Shown: positions 45,980 through 57,740, numbered from the stretch's first letter. The stretch: DNA of 64,000 nt from Rhodosorus marinus (GCA_029953675.1 JAMWBK010000005.1:1674001-1738000); one strand, 5' to 3'. The notes: generated from the sequence alone by a model not told the origin. Numbers and translations are program-made.

Positions 45980-46150
45980 AGGCAAAGAAGCGTCTTTGGG
46001 AAGGCTCCTCTCCCCCCCTGCCCACCTACATACACTTTTCGTCGGAAAGGGGTATACACTCTAATCGCTCCAGTGGGTTGCAATGCCCACCGTCCACAAT
46101 ACCCATCGCTCCTAGACGGATAGCATCGCTAGTGGTCCTCTTGTGGGGTC

Positions 46151-47395
46151 TCATCTTCTCCTCGCTTCTTCCATACGTTGCTTGAAAAGGGACTTTCTTG
46201 TAGTTTTCTGGATCCATAAGTTAAACATTGGTCAGAGATAGAACTGGTTCAGTTCATGTCTCTTCTAATCGTATCAAGCGATGTACTAAACATCTTTTGA
46301 ACAGTTCCTTTGGTAGGTAGCTTACCTCTTCTTTCGAGCTCTCCGGAGCTTCTGCGGGGGGCTCCTGGGCGACATACTGAGGCGTCATAGTGTCTGAAAT
46401 AATTTCAGTTTTCGGAACCTCGACCACCCTCTGTGAGGCTTCAGCGTTTTGAACTGGTTGTGACGGTTTTGAAGACACCACCGATGGCTTCGTCTTTGCT
46501 TTTGCGGATTTTGATTCAAGCAAAAAACCTTTGCGTAGACCAGTCAACGTGGACTCCCTTGTTTGTTGCTCTGAAGACTCCTCTTCCTCCTCAACGAGCT
46601 TATCAAGGAGGGCCATTTCTTCCTCTAGTGACCTCATTTGAGTCTCCTCGTCGTCGCTTTCCGTCTCCGATATATAGTCCTCCATGACGTGATCTGTGCC
46701 GTAGTATAGCCGGTCAGTCTAGTGGCTTAGCAACATGTTCACTGCTTTCCATTGTGGAGCGGAATCCTACCTTGATTGACACCGCGGACGTTGACGGGAT
46801 TCATGGAATCTTGATCGTCATACTCCTCCTCCAGCAGAACTACGTTTTCATTCAGCTCATTCTGCAAAGCTGTGCGGCCTGACGCCAAAGCTTCTGCGAA
46901 GTTTTCCAACAGTTTTGACCTATCTGCCGGGTTACTTGGTACCCCAGAAGGAAGAGTTTTCGGAGTAGCGGCCTCTGTCTTAGTGTCACTCGAGAAGCTT
47001 ACGGATTTCTTCTCAGCGGGGACTACTTGCACCTGTGCTGCTCTCTCCTCAGACTCAAGACTGGGCGCAACTGCTGTGATCGGCATATCAGTTGAGGTCA
47101 GCTCGATAATTTGCTCGTCGATCCTTGCGATACGTCGTTTCACGATTTCAATCGCATCATACGCTGAAACGTTTGCAAAGTAGTTGTCCCCAAGCAAGAC
47201 CATGACCTCGTTCGTATGTTTAATCCTGCCCGGAACGATCGCTCTAGGACCAATAGGTACTAGTCCTGAGACCGTTCGCCTTCGTGGAATCTGACCCAGA
47301 GCATCTAAAACCTTCACATTGCTCTTTCGCCTCGCCTCTAACGTGGCCAGTCTTGTCGCAGATCCGACCTGATATAGGCCAGGGTCATCCGCCAT
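46151..47395 (-). CDS. URI1: URI1-like unconventional prefoldin RPB5 interactor
   Basis: URI is an unconventional prefoldin subunit that binds the polymerase subunit RPB5 and acts in RNA polymerase assembly. Three exons (46771-47395, 46326-46693, 46151-46207) give 349 residues. The N-terminal alpha-prefoldin part has the diagnostic PGRIKHTNEVMVLLGDNYFA segment and the helices around it. The middle is acidic and low in complexity (EEEYDDQDSM, then YISETESDDEE and a Glu-rich run). The last exon adds KSLFKQRMEEARRR, like the basic end of the family. Exon 3 is short; its acceptor (GGATCCAG) fits in phase, but reading through to a stop near 46254 is an alternative. Confidence 0.77.
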
Positions 47396-48823
47396 TACGG
47401 TCCCAGCGCTGAAATCAGAAATTACTGCGACTAGTTCTCACAAACTCGATGGGTATTTCGAAGAGATCTCCATTCCAGCCCAGATCGACACCAAGAGCTC
47501 AATCATGGTTGACCCAAGCCGTGACTTGCCACGCCCCTTTCAACAAAGGAACTCGATTCAAAACGGGCTCTTCAGACGTTCATTGATACTCCGTTGACTC
47601 GGAAAAACCTGGATTGAACCTGCCCTACCGCTTTGGCCAGGAAACCTAATACCAATAGCGAAACTGCCAGTTTGTGTTGGACAAAATCCTCACGGAAAAT
47701 TTCAGTCAGTATCACCTTTATAGATGATGGTTCAGTTCAAACGCGATCGTATGTATCCCATCCTTGTCTGCTTTACAACCTCCAACCCAACACTAGAGCC
47801 CAAACCCTGTCGCGCATCCAAAAAACTCGTCTTCAACTAGGGCCTTCCGGAACCCGAACGCCTGTCAAACCATAAATGACATGATCAGTCATTAAACGTC
47901 TGTTAAAAATTAAAAATATTATTTGATAATGACTAATCCGATCATTTTCACGGTGTACGAAAAAAACACCGAAAATAGTATTCATATAAATGTATCTGAA
48001 TAAAAATATCTGAATTTATATTTATTATTTAGTCACATGATTTAGTGAGGGGTTTCAAAATCGCGAGAAAGCGAATTTTGGAGTAAAATATTTATAAATA
48101 TGTGGTATGTGGAGATAACCAAGGGGGTATCACAGAGTTGAAGCTTGTATTAATATCATTTTAAAAAAGGATGTTTCTGTGATTTATATAACATGAAATC
48201 GACTAATGAACTCTTTTCAGGCTAGAGCACGTCTAGCTCTCTGGGTATTTCATAAATGATTGATACGATGATTATTTTATTGAAAGGGAGATGACATTTA
48301 TAAGATTGGGACAATGGGATGGGACAGTTCAGCGCCTCAGATAGATTCAGAGCTGCGGTCGGTGAGAAATAAATAGAATTTATTTTTTTGGGGGGTGTGT
48401 GTGTGTGTGTTTTGGAATTGGATACTTTGAAAGTTCATTGATCACATCTGCAAGAGGATATGAGCAAAGGACACGAGATATGAAGAGATCCGTTTTCCAT
48501 CTAGAAAAGGAGCGCTCTAGGCACGCAAAAGTCTCCATGAAATTGCGAGACACAGGAGAGAGAGCTACAAAAATTGCGGGCCCACCTATTGTCTACCTAA
48601 TGCAACGCTGGCGAAGCATTCGGCTTGCTCCTAACAGAACCCGCAAGTTGGGTCAAGGCGGAGAGTTTAGAGAACTGTCTCAGGCAAGCTGGGAGGCTAA
48701 TCAGCGGCGTGGGCTTCCATTTTCGTTCTTGAATGAGCAGGGGGGGATGCGTGAAGGATCTTATTTTCCTTTGATGATGAAGTAGTCCTATGTTTCCGTT
48801 CCAACCCTCTCCCTGTTTGGACC
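47396..48823. other. Divergent intergenic region
   Basis: Bases 47890-48300 are AT-rich. A (GT)8 tract lies at 48395-48410. A 128-codon frame (48399-48785, +) that begins just before the SEC-C gene shows no family-like sequence; its sequence is rich in Arg and I regard it as chance or leader. Confidence 0.5.
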
Positions 48824-49940
48824 ATGGGATTGACTGGGTGGTTAGGATTTGTGTCCAGTGGAGTGTCACTATTTAAACCGCAGAAGCGGGTGAGTTTTAG
48901 TACGAGGCCCGTTGGAAGAACCTGCAGAACGGCGATTCCGGTAAGCTCTGGTTGAGAACGTAATATAGATGTGTTCAGAGGCTTCTCTATGCGATCTGTC
49001 TAATTGGTGTCTGTGGATGTTGACCTCTTTGCGACAGGGTCTGGAGTGGCTACTTTTTTTTGGGCTTATCAAGGGCTTCGGCACCGGTAATCAAAACCCA
49101 GCGCCTCCTCAAAAAGATGCATCATCTGATAAATCGGAGCGAGTTAAGCCAATTAACTTTGACGAAGATGACATCTCCACAGAAGTTGCTACTGATTCCT
49201 CAACGCGGGGCGCTGAGGAGTGCAAATGTGGCAGCGAACGCCGTTATGAAGACTGTTGTCTACCAATTCATTTAGGCAGAAGACGCTCGGAAACACCCGG
49301 GGACCTGCTCAAGGCTCGATTTTCAGCATATGCGTATAAACTGCCAGGTTTGAAATGCGGACGGGACCGAGTAAGACTGTGGTGAAAGAAAAGGAGGGTC
49401 ACTCTGACGAAGAAGTCTTTACCTCAATGCAAAACAGAGTACATCCTCAGGTCCACGAGTGTAGAGAGCACGGACTGGGTTAGCCGTAAAGATAAGAGGA
49501 AATGGAATGCGTGGAAGGAAGAAGTACAGGAATTTTGCGACAATACCGAACCGCTGAAGCTGGAGATTTTGAAAGAGCAGGAGTCTGAAAGCAGAAATCG
49601 AGCGTCCGTCGTGTTCAGGTCTGGAGATTAACAAACAAACCGAAAATTGGTCAAATACGTTGTTCGTAGGGTTCGCATGACTCAACTTGGCTTGGTGCCG
49701 GTCCTACGTCTATCGTCTTTTTCGGGTCTAAAGAGTGGACTTGAAGCAAGCAGGTGAAAACGTGAGCTTTGTAGAGAAGTGCCTAGTCACTTGGTCAGAG
49801 TTTGGGTGAGAAAAGCTTGCATGGGGATCAGCATTCTGTCTTGTTTGATGGCATTCAAATGCACTCACAAGCCGTTTTATGTGGATCTCTCTTCAAGCTA
49901 TTCGTACGTGGATGGCAAGCTGTTGGATGTAATGGAATAG
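48824..49940 (+). CDS. SEC-C motif / YchJ-type (UPF0225) protein
   Basis: Six exons (48824-48940, 49038-49347, 49438-49618, 49670-49707, 49754-49805, 49898-49940) give about 246 residues. The N terminus (MGLTGWLGFVSSGVSLFKPQ, then KRVSFSTRPVGRT) looks like an organelle leader. A SEC-C zinc motif follows (CKCGSERRYEDCCLPIH), then LLKARFSAYAYKLPEYIL and STSVESTDW, as in bacterial YchJ: a SEC-C motif joined to an NTF2-like fold. The end, YSYVDGKLLDVME, matches the family's W-x-YVDG strand. The first three exons are well supported. The last three depend on short introns (about 46-92 nt), and the donor before the last exon could also be at about 49775. The function of YchJ proteins is unknown. Confidence 0.68.
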
Positions 49941-51546
49941 ACAATTGTTTGGTCCGCGTGGGAGAATTTGACTGATGAGCAGCAGATATGGCGGCCTCTC
50001 TGCTGACATATGTTTTCCGCGTAAAATGTAATTTAACCGGTATCCATCTAGACTAGGCGACGTTTTAGATATCACTGCCATTCCCTGTTCTCAATGGGAT
50101 GCAATGTAAATAAGAAATCGAGCTCAGAAAATCCTGGCAGATCGAAGTCGAGGAAACGAAGGGAGCAATTTTCCTTCCCCGCTCTTCGACTTGGAGATTA
50201 CCGAAGTCGTTCGCTGAGAATTAAGGGAAGAGCACTAACGCTTCTGAGCGACCTTGGATCAGAAGCACTGACATACTTGCCGGTACGCCGAAGATAAACC
50301 CCACCCCGTCAGCCCAACGCATTCGCTCGTGCGCGCCAGTCACAAAAGCCAACACTACCAACACTGCAGTTTCCTCAACCAAAAGCAGATGGCTCATCAT
50401 GAAACGCCAAATCTATCCATTTACGGCTTCCCATCGCACTAAAAATCGTCTTGTATGCAAAAACAACTTTCTCGAGATGGATCTCAAACTCGGTACAAGC
50501 TGAGGTCCAAGCATCAATATACGCACGAGTTCCGCCCGGTGGAAGAAGGCGGTTTCCCCACCATCCAAACCGGAGATCGATGCCGGAAAATTAAGAAAGA
50601 AGAAAAGAACATATCCAATTGTTAGGGAGGGAGTAACGAAAATGCGCCTGGAAGACTCTTCCATCCTCATCCCGAATACCCGACCAAGTTCATCAACGAG
50701 CACCGCCTTGCCAAACGCCGAAATACTAACACGTACTATAAAACAATGTAAAGACAATTTTCCTGAGGGTATATACTCACCATCATTCCTAACAATTATG
50801 AAAATTCTACACTATAAGCAACAGAAGGGGGGGTTCGGGGGCTTGCGCTCGTTTTGTACAAAACTGAGTTTACTAATCCAAATCCGGTTTTTTACGAAGC
50901 ACTGTATTTGATAATAAAAATTGTATATATTAAATATCCGCGCAAAAGGGAACATTGGTGGCTTGCGGTATTTATGCGGGCCGGGAAGAAGTTTCCGTGT
51001 GATATTTTCTGGTAGTAGTCGCTGGTATACCTATATTGATTTGTTTTTATTTTAAGGACGTATTTATTGTCCAACGAAAAAAGTAAAGAGAATACTGGCC
51101 CAGGTTATCATGGCCAACAATTTTCTTATGAATTATTTCTTTTGAGCCGAAGGTGTTGGGGTCAAAAGGGATTCTGGTTATAGAGAGGGAGAGAGGGCGT
51201 TCTGGAGAGAAAACTTCTTGTTTGACGAGGACGGTCGTGGGAAGGCACAAATTTAGGTAGTTGGGGTGTTTAGCAGGTTTGGGGAGATTGGAGTTTTTTT
51301 TGGGGGGGGAAGGGGGAGGAGGGAGATTGGTGGTTTGAAGGAGTTTGAAGTTAAAAAGGGTGGGTGCAAGGGAGGATTTCACGAGGTTCCTAAGATTTGT
51401 TATGAGATTGTTGACCTTATATTGAATGAGTTCGTGCGGGAGGTGGCTGCATTTTGCGAAGGTGGCAGTTGGCTTCTAACGCCGTTGGGTGAGAGTGCCG
51501 TGGATTTTGTTGTCCTGGGTGTGGCGGGGGGATACGGTTTTGTGAA
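49941..51546. other. Intergenic region with a coding-like minus-strand segment
   Basis: Between 50350 and 50810 the minus strand has two coding-like stretches separated by an intron-like pyrimidine tract without an AG end (see findings). Bases 50880-51060 are AT-rich. From 51250 the + strand is C-poor and leads to the Gln-rich gene. Confidence 0.5.
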
Positions 51547-53305
51547 ATGTCTCGAAGGAGCTCAAGACCTTCCGGGTACGGAAGGGAGAGGGATCAATAC
51601 GGGGAGAGGGATCAGTATGGAGAGATGTCGCGTTCGAGAAGTGAGAGGAATGGCGGGTATCGTGGTGACGATCGAGGGGATGATCCGGCGTATTGGGGTG
51701 GAAGAAAGTATAGAGGGGACGACAGGCCTGAAAAGTCTAGAAGTGGGTATGGTGATCGCGGGGTGGAGCGTCGCCGAAGCGGGTATCAAAGAGGCTATGA
51801 ACGGGATCCGCAAAGCAATAGGGACTACCGGGACTATCGGGAGTATGAAAGCGAGTCGGAGGACTCCGCGGATGAACGGCGGAAAAAGAGCAGCAAGTCT
51901 AAAAAGGATAAGAAGAAGAAGGAAGAGAAAGCTGCTGCAGACAATGCGCAGCAGCAGATGATGTACCAGCAGCAAGTGTACGCCCAGCAGCAAATGATGG
52001 CACAGCAGCAGATGATGGCACAGCAGCAGATGCTCGCGCAGCAGCAACCCCAACCAGCGTACGGGCCTCCGAAACTCTCAGCCATGTACCCGCAGGCGCT
52101 TGTTCCGCCTCCGCCTGGCTCACAGGCACCCACGATGTTGTCTCTACCTGCATCGTCGCCAGCCGAATCTCAGTCCGCCGCTCAGCCGAGACAACCTGGG
52201 GGGCATGGAGGCGATCAAGTGTATGTACAGCCTTCGCAAGCCCCTGTAGCAACGATGCCGCAAATTGTTCAACACCCCTCGCAGGGAGCGGTACCTCAAC
52301 AATTAGCACAACCGGTTGGACAGCCGATTGGGCAACATATGGTACGTCCCATGCAGCAGCAGGTATTTCAGCCTGGCAGCCAAGTGCTCCCGCAACCAGG
52401 GCAGCTCCAGCAACCTCCTCAACCCGTTCCTCAGGCCCCATTGCAGCAGCCGATGCAACAACCTGTTCAGTACGTCGCTCAGCCAGCGGGCCAACCTCAG
52501 TATCAGCAACCAATGCAACAGCCGATGCAGCAGCAAGTGCAACAACCAATACAACAGCCAATGCAACAGCCAATGCAACAGCCAATGCAACAGCCAATGC
52601 AACAGCCAATGCAACAGCCAATGCAACAGCCAATGCAACAGCCAATGCAGCAGCAAGTGCAACAACCAATGCAACAGCCAATGCAACAGCCAGTGCAACA
52701 GCCGATGCAACAGCCGATGCAACAGCCGATGCAACAGCCAGCGCAACAGCAAGTGCAACAGCCAGTGCAACAGCCAGTGCAACAGCCAGTGCAACAGCCA
52801 GTGCAACAGCCAGTGCAACAGCCAGTGCAACAGCCAATGCAACAGGCAATGCACCAGCCAGTGCAACCAGCACTACAACTGGCAGAGCCGCCCGCTGCTC
52901 AGCCGGTGCCGAGATTGAACAATTCCGTCCGAGGTGGTCCAATACCACACCCAGCGCCCGATCTGGTAGATGATGATCGACAGGAGCCCGCGCAACAGAG
53001 TGCTGAGTCAGTCACCCGGCAGTACCGACAATTCCCGCAGACCGGTCTCACCAAGGTAAGCTAAAGCTAAGAGAGTTGTGAACACGGACTGCGTTCCGAG
53101 CGAATCGCGCCAACGCTTTGACTCTTTACTTTGCGAAATGATCTAGGAGTCTACAGTAGCGGAGGACGGCCTTGGCGCTGCGCAGAATCAGATGGAGAAC
53201 CTCACAGTTTCTGATATTGACAGTGCGCAGTCGGCAACAGCAGCTCCACCACAGGCGCAACTACAAGTCCACGAGACGGCAGCGCCGGCAACGCCGCCAC
53301 CGTAG
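51547..53305 (+). CDS. Gln/Pro-rich intrinsically disordered protein
   Basis: Two exons (51547-53055, 53147-53305) give 555 residues. The first 90 residues are Arg/Ser/Gly/Tyr-rich (SRRSSRPSGYGRERDQYGER), like RS/RGG-type RNA-binding tails. A Lys-rich run follows (KKSSKSKKDKKKKEEK), then MAQQQ repeats and about 300 residues dominated by four-residue units of type MQQP and VQQP (about 52440-52870). The end is acidic (DLVDDDRQEP) and exon 2 closes with APATPPP. No folded domain is visible. Composition suggests a protein that forms condensates or binds RNA or splicing factors, but this is inference. The antisense and shifted frames across the repeat are shadows. Confidence 0.82.
52440..52870 (+). 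repeat. 12-bp coding repeat (MQQP/VQQP)
   Basis: Twelve-base units of form ATGCAACAGCCA or GTGCAACAGCCA repeat in frame, with the CAACAGCC core kept and only the first codon switching between ATG and GTG in blocks. The strict codon choice shows expansion by slippage or unequal exchange. Confidence 0.93.
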
Positions 53306-53933
53306 GGCTGATGAGTTTGTTGAATTATGAGCAGAGTTGTTGGCATTGCTCAGGACACGATTGCAATTTTATGGGGGGCCCTGATTCGCCGCATATCATG
53401 TGAGGGTTGTGACTCATGAGACTCTGTGACTCTTGGGAGGATGTGAACCGACATGCGCTGTGATCTCTTGAGGTGCTGTTTCTTCCGGAGTTTGTGTCTC
53501 TCGGATTGTATGGAGACACCTGGGACTAGTCGTCAGAAGCCTCAGGCATCGATGGTTCTTTTTTACGGATTAGATTTTTATTTTCTTGGGGATCGCGGTC
53601 GTTTTTTTACATGGCTTTTGTAGTCCCCAAGGGGACAGGCTCACCTGTCCTGACTTGGTCGGCTAAACGGTGAAGTGAAAAACTAAAACAACCAAGCCAC
53701 TCACTCATGCCGGGCGGACACCACAGCTGGCAAGACGATGCCCACAACCAAATTGGTGCTACAAAAAAATTCCACAATTTAAATTTTGCAAAACAGGGCG
53801 GCGAGGATGACCCATGCGTTCCAAAAGCAAGCGCTCTACCAAGAACTCGTGCGAAACAGCCCTATACAACAACAAAAATAACAATCACTTATCTGGGACG
53901 GTCGGTCGGTGCTCATGGAGACCAGCTTCGTTC
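53306..53933. other. Intergenic region between convergent genes
   Basis: This holds the 3' ends of the Gln-rich gene and the flippase. It contains two overlapping perfect inverted repeats at 53623-53650. No gene is seen. Confidence 0.6.
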
Positions 53934-56900
53934 TCAAGATTCCCAAATCTCCTCGTCAGATATGTTATGTCCCCAGGAGTTGTCCGTGTGCACGCGCCTA
54001 TGGCCTCGACGGCCCTCGTTGGAATTCCTGGGCATACGCTCATCTATCACGCCGTCTCTGTCAAAGTACATCCCCCGGTCTCCGTCAAGGTAAGAGTCTG
54101 ATTTCCTTCTCGCATTCTCAACTTGAACAGAAAAGTTCGAAGCTCCAAGCGTTCTCGAACCATAGTCCTTGTCCACAGTATCTTTTAGAGCGTCGAACGC
54201 ATAGCTCGTCATCGGCATCTCCATGTCTCTCCGGCTAAAGTGAGGCAGTTGATGAGGTTTCCGCAAGTCATCTTCTGGTTCCTCCAAAATATCCTTCCTG
54301 GTCAGGCCCCTCTTCATGAGCTCCTGCACCAGATTTTTACCCGTTGGCCTGTAATTCCTATCAACATACTTGGCTGTATACCCAGGGACAACGCAGAAGA
54401 TTGTCGTTGCCAAGAACAAAAGCCAGGTTGTGCCTTGAGACCACGCAAATGGTACCACGCCGAGGAGATTGCGCGTCATACCTAAATCAAAGGCGAGCAA
54501 CTGGGAGGAGTATACCGGTCCAATCCAAAACCACATGCAAAGACTCAGCGCTGCGACGAAAATAAGCAGTGAATTCCATGATGACTGATAGACGAATAGA
54601 ACACCATGTGCAACCAACACCACTTCAGTAAATACGAGGACACCAAAGGAGTAAAGCCCTCCAACCTGCCCGTCTGCGTGGATTAGAGTCTCCCCAAAAA
54701 CAACCTGGGTGAACCAAAATATGACCGTGCCCTGCCAGACCCCCGAAAGTACCCACTTGAGGAAGACTGTGTTCCGAAGAGCAGTTCTCTGCTGAGTTCG
54801 TCTGTAGACCTCCGGAAATTCCAGCGCATACCGGGCAGCTACGTCCGCGTCGTATGCACCGATGATGACGATCGGAATCGAGGTGACAAGCACGTTATAT
54901 GCTGCTGTAACCCAGGGATCGAAAAGCGGTTGACCGGAGAATGCATTGAAGAAAGCGAAGTAGAACTCGTTGGATACAAGGAGCAAATTCTTGTACATGA
55001 TATAGCAAATAACTTTGCACAGCCGCTTGTAGCACCACCGCCCATGAACGAGAATGAGCCTCCGCAGGAACCGAAATTGGCCAACGGAGAAATCGCTGAC
55101 AAGCTTTGCTTCGAGACCTTCCACGCCGACAATTCCAATACCTACGTGAGCAGCCTGGATCATCGCCACGTCGTTTGCCCCGTCACCAACAGCTGCAGTA
55201 ATTGCCTTCGGATCATGCTTTCTGACCATCTCTACGATATCTGCCTTCTGCTTTGGGCTAACTCTGCAGCCAATAACAGTTTTCGCAACCTTTCCCAGAA
55301 GTACTAGCTTCCTTTCCGCTTCCGGACTGTTCAACACATATTCAAGAGTACCACCATCTACGACAAGCCCCATGTGTCGCGAGTCTTTTCCGTCCCTAAG
55401 CAGATAGCTCCAACGTCCAAACGCCTTGTCGAGCTGGGCCTCTGCATCCTCCAGAGTAGTCTCGTTGATAACTACGACATCCATCCCATCCTGGAGGAGG
55501 CCACAAGTTAGACCGATGTTGATTGCTGTTTCTTGCTTGTCACCCGTCAGAACCCAAACTTTCACGTTCGCCCTTTCAAGATCTTTAAGGGTGCCCGGAA
55601 CCTCGTCCTGTAATCGATCCTCAATCCCAGTACAACCCAGAAGGGTGAGCTCGGATTCAATCTCGTCACTGAGAACTTCACACGCTTCCTCCCTGTTAGG
55701 GTCCAGCTGCGCTTCCGCCCACCTACGACTCCAGTCGGCAAAGAAACCCTCGGAAATTTCGCGATAGGCGAGACAGAGAGTGCGCAGGCCTTCACGGGCG
55801 AACTGATCGAGTGCTTCGGTTGTTGGCAAAGCGTTTTCATGAGCAGCAATCCTCGAAAAAATCACAGTATCTGCGCCCTTGCAAAAGACAACAACCCTTC
55901 CGGTGTGCGGAGATTGTGCGACTACTGTCATTCGTTTCCGCTTCGAGTTGAACTCCACCACGCCAAGTAGAGGCCACTCCTCCAGCTTACCGAGCACATT
56001 CAGGGTTATCATTTTATTGGAGCGCTGAACGAACTCGAATCCAACTTTGCGCGCTGTTTCAACCAATGCTCCTTCATCCGGGCTAGAAGCCTGGTACAGG
56101 CCGTCATCACGGACAACGCTGTGACATATTGCCAGAAGGTAGTTGAAATCGCGTAGCTGCATCAAATCCCTCACTTCCCCGCTGACGTTGCCTCGCAAGT
56201 GTTGCAGTTCATCCCGCGCTTCCCAGAGCCGTGCACTCATTTCTTTAACACCCGTATTGGAACCGTCCGGCTCATCAGCGTCCTGATAGGTCTCGCCGGC
56301 AACGAAGCATTTCTTAAACACCATATCGTTTGCTGTAAGCGTTCCAGTTTTGTCAGAAAACAGGTGCGTCAGGATTCCAAGCTCATCCGTCAAACTCGAT
56401 GTCCGAACTTCCAGCCGAACCGGGGGCTTGTGCTCAAACGCGATGGTTTTCCTGTCCCCAGTGATGAAATATACCTGAAATCCGCGAATCACCTCAATTG
56501 ATACGTACAGTGATATCGGTATCAGGTTTGCAAACGTGCAAAAGAAAGTGAAGAACCTCAGAAACTTGTCCAGGGGAGTACACGAGTCCTCGAGCTCCAG
56601 GTACCAAGCACTTTGTGTGTCTGCACAGTTTACTGCGTTTAAGATCGTCAGCGTCGTTACGATGATCACCTGAAGACAGATCGGGAAAATCAACAGAAAA
56701 TTGACTTTCGATTCTGTGCTACTGACTTTCTTTGGCTTGGGCTTCATGTTCCGCATGAGCTTAGTATCGAGTCCAGTGTTCACAACCAACGCGTACACAT
56801 AGTTTGTTTGCTTGAGTCTGCACCCGCGGACAAGCAGATTGTCGCTGTTCAAAGGGTAAGTGGTGGCTCCTCCGGTGGGCCCGCCTTCTTCGTTCTTGCC

Positions 56901-57740
56901 CACCAAAGTAATGCTTCCATAGTAATGATGTAGTCTCGGGTTAGGAGGCTCGCTCTCCACAAAGCCTTCTGCGGTAAGGCCATCCTCGGGCTCCGAGAAC
57001 TGCTCACTAATGTCCGGAAGGCTTGCCTTCACCTTTAGATTGCTTTCACCATCCAATTGCTTTGTCTCCACGAAGGCGAGGCCATCCTCGGAACTCGAAT
57101 GCAGGAGAATAACATCAGCCGGCACGGCATCGTTCTTGCTAATCTTCAGAATATCTCCCACCTTTACTTCGGCCCATGAAATCTGTCCCTTCGGACCCAA
57201 GGCGAAGGTTCCCAACCGGTTAATTCTCCTATCCTCGACATGCCGCCGCGTATCCTCTACAATCTCCTTTATGAGCGACACCGTTACGATGAAGGCGACG
57301 GAAATGAGCTGCCCGTAGCGACTGCTGGTTAGTACGGGTGAGATGGAGTCGATGCAATACAAAATTCCCACGAACAAAAAATAAACATTTGCTAAACGTA
57401 GTACGAACTGCTCATATAGAAACTTGGGAAGGGCGTTCCAGTAGTTGTACTTCGCTGTGGACACGTAGTTCGTCCTAAATCTCTTGTTCGCTTCTGGATC
57501 ATTAAGTACAACTTTCCTGCTCTCCTCCGGCGGCGCAGGACGATTCCTCCTGTTGAAAGTCAGCAAGTCAGCGCACTTCGAAAAAAACCTCCCAATTCTT
57601 CCATTCTGCCTCCCAACAGCATCTTCCGCCTTATCAAAAAAAAGGTCAACCTTGTCCACCGGTGCCCAACCATCCCTACTGCTCAAATTTCCAGAGGAAT
57701 ACTCCTCCAGGAAATCCTCAGCAACATCCGGGTCCAACAT
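53934..57740 (-). CDS. P4-ATPase phospholipid flippase
   Basis: This pump moves phospholipids from the outer to the cytosolic leaflet. A single exon encodes 1268 residues. Order: acidic N terminus; TM1-2 (VYFLFVGILYCIDSI and following); actuator domain with QLDGES (residues 230-233); TM3-4 with the P4-specific PISL motif; phosphorylation site SDKTGTLT with Asp463; nucleotide-binding domain; hinge VLTGDKQETAINIG; GDGANDVAMIQ (about 852); then TM5-10 and a 130-residue hydrophilic tail ending SDEEIWES. Length and motifs fit full P4 enzymes. P4 pumps usually need a CDC50 partner; none is in the window. It is striking that this long gene has no intron while most neighbours have several. Its leader (57741-58100) is C-poor on the sense strand. 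Confidence 0.97.
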   Translation of the reverse strand: MLDPDVAEDFLEEYSSGNLSSRDGWAPVDKVDLFFDKAEDAVGRQNGRIGRFFSKCADLLTFNRRNRPAPPEESRKVVLNDPEANKRFRTNYVSTAKYNYWNALPKFLYEQFVLRLANVYFLFVGILYCIDSISPVLTSSRYGQLISVAFIVTVSLIKEIVEDTRRHVEDRRINRLGTFALGPKGQISWAEVKVGDILKISKNDAVPADVILLHSSSEDGLAFVETKQLDGESNLKVKASLPDISEQFSEPEDGLTAEGFVESEPPNPRLHHYYGSITLVGKNEEGGPTGGATTYPLNSDNLLVRGCRLKQTNYVYALVVNTGLDTKLMRNMKPKPKKVSSTESKVNFLLIFPICLQVIIVTTLTILNAVNCADTQSAWYLELEDSCTPLDKFLRFFTFFCTFANLIPISLYVSIEVIRGFQVYFITGDRKTIAFEHKPPVRLEVRTSSLTDELGILTHLFSDKTGTLTANDMVFKKCFVAGETYQDADEPDGSNTGVKEMSARLWEARDELQHLRGNVSGEVRDLMQLRDFNYLLAICHSVVRDDGLYQASSPDEGALVETARKVGFEFVQRSNKMITLNVLGKLEEWPLLGVVEFNSKRKRMTVVAQSPHTGRVVVFCKGADTVIFSRIAAHENALPTTEALDQFAREGLRTLCLAYREISEGFFADWSRRWAEAQLDPNREEACEVLSDEIESELTLLGCTGIEDRLQDEVPGTLKDLERANVKVWVLTGDKQETAINIGLTCGLLQDGMDVVVINETTLEDAEAQLDKAFGRWSYLLRDGKDSRHMGLVVDGGTLEYVLNSPEAERKLVLLGKVAKTVIGCRVSPKQKADIVEMVRKHDPKAITAAVGDGANDVAMIQAAHVGIGIVGVEGLEAKLVSDFSVGQFRFLRRLILVHGRWCYKRLCKVICYIMYKNLLLVSNEFYFAFFNAFSGQPLFDPWVTAAYNVLVTSIPIVIIGAYDADVAARYALEFPEVYRRTQQRTALRNTVFLKWVLSGVWQGTVIFWFTQVVFGETLIHADGQVGGLYSFGVLVFTEVVLVAHGVLFVYQSSWNSLLIFVAALSLCMWFWIGPVYSSQLLAFDLGMTRNLLGVVPFAWSQGTTWLLFLATTIFCVVPGYTAKYVDRNYRPTGKNLVQELMKRGLTRKDILEEPEDDLRKPHQLPHFSRRDMEMPMTSYAFDALKDTVDKDYGSRTLGASNFSVQVENARRKSDSYLDGDRGMYFDRDGVIDERMPRNSNEGRRGHRRVHTDNSWGHNISDEEIWES

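Noticed and set aside
48399-48785. A 128-codon + frame before the SEC-C gene
   Set aside because: It starts in a GT microsatellite, is Arg-rich without any family pattern, and an equally long frame exists on the other strand.
51899-52948. A 349-codon minus-strand frame rich in Ala, Val and Leu
   Set aside because: It is antisense to the 12-bp MQQP repeat and has no start context or non-repeat domain.
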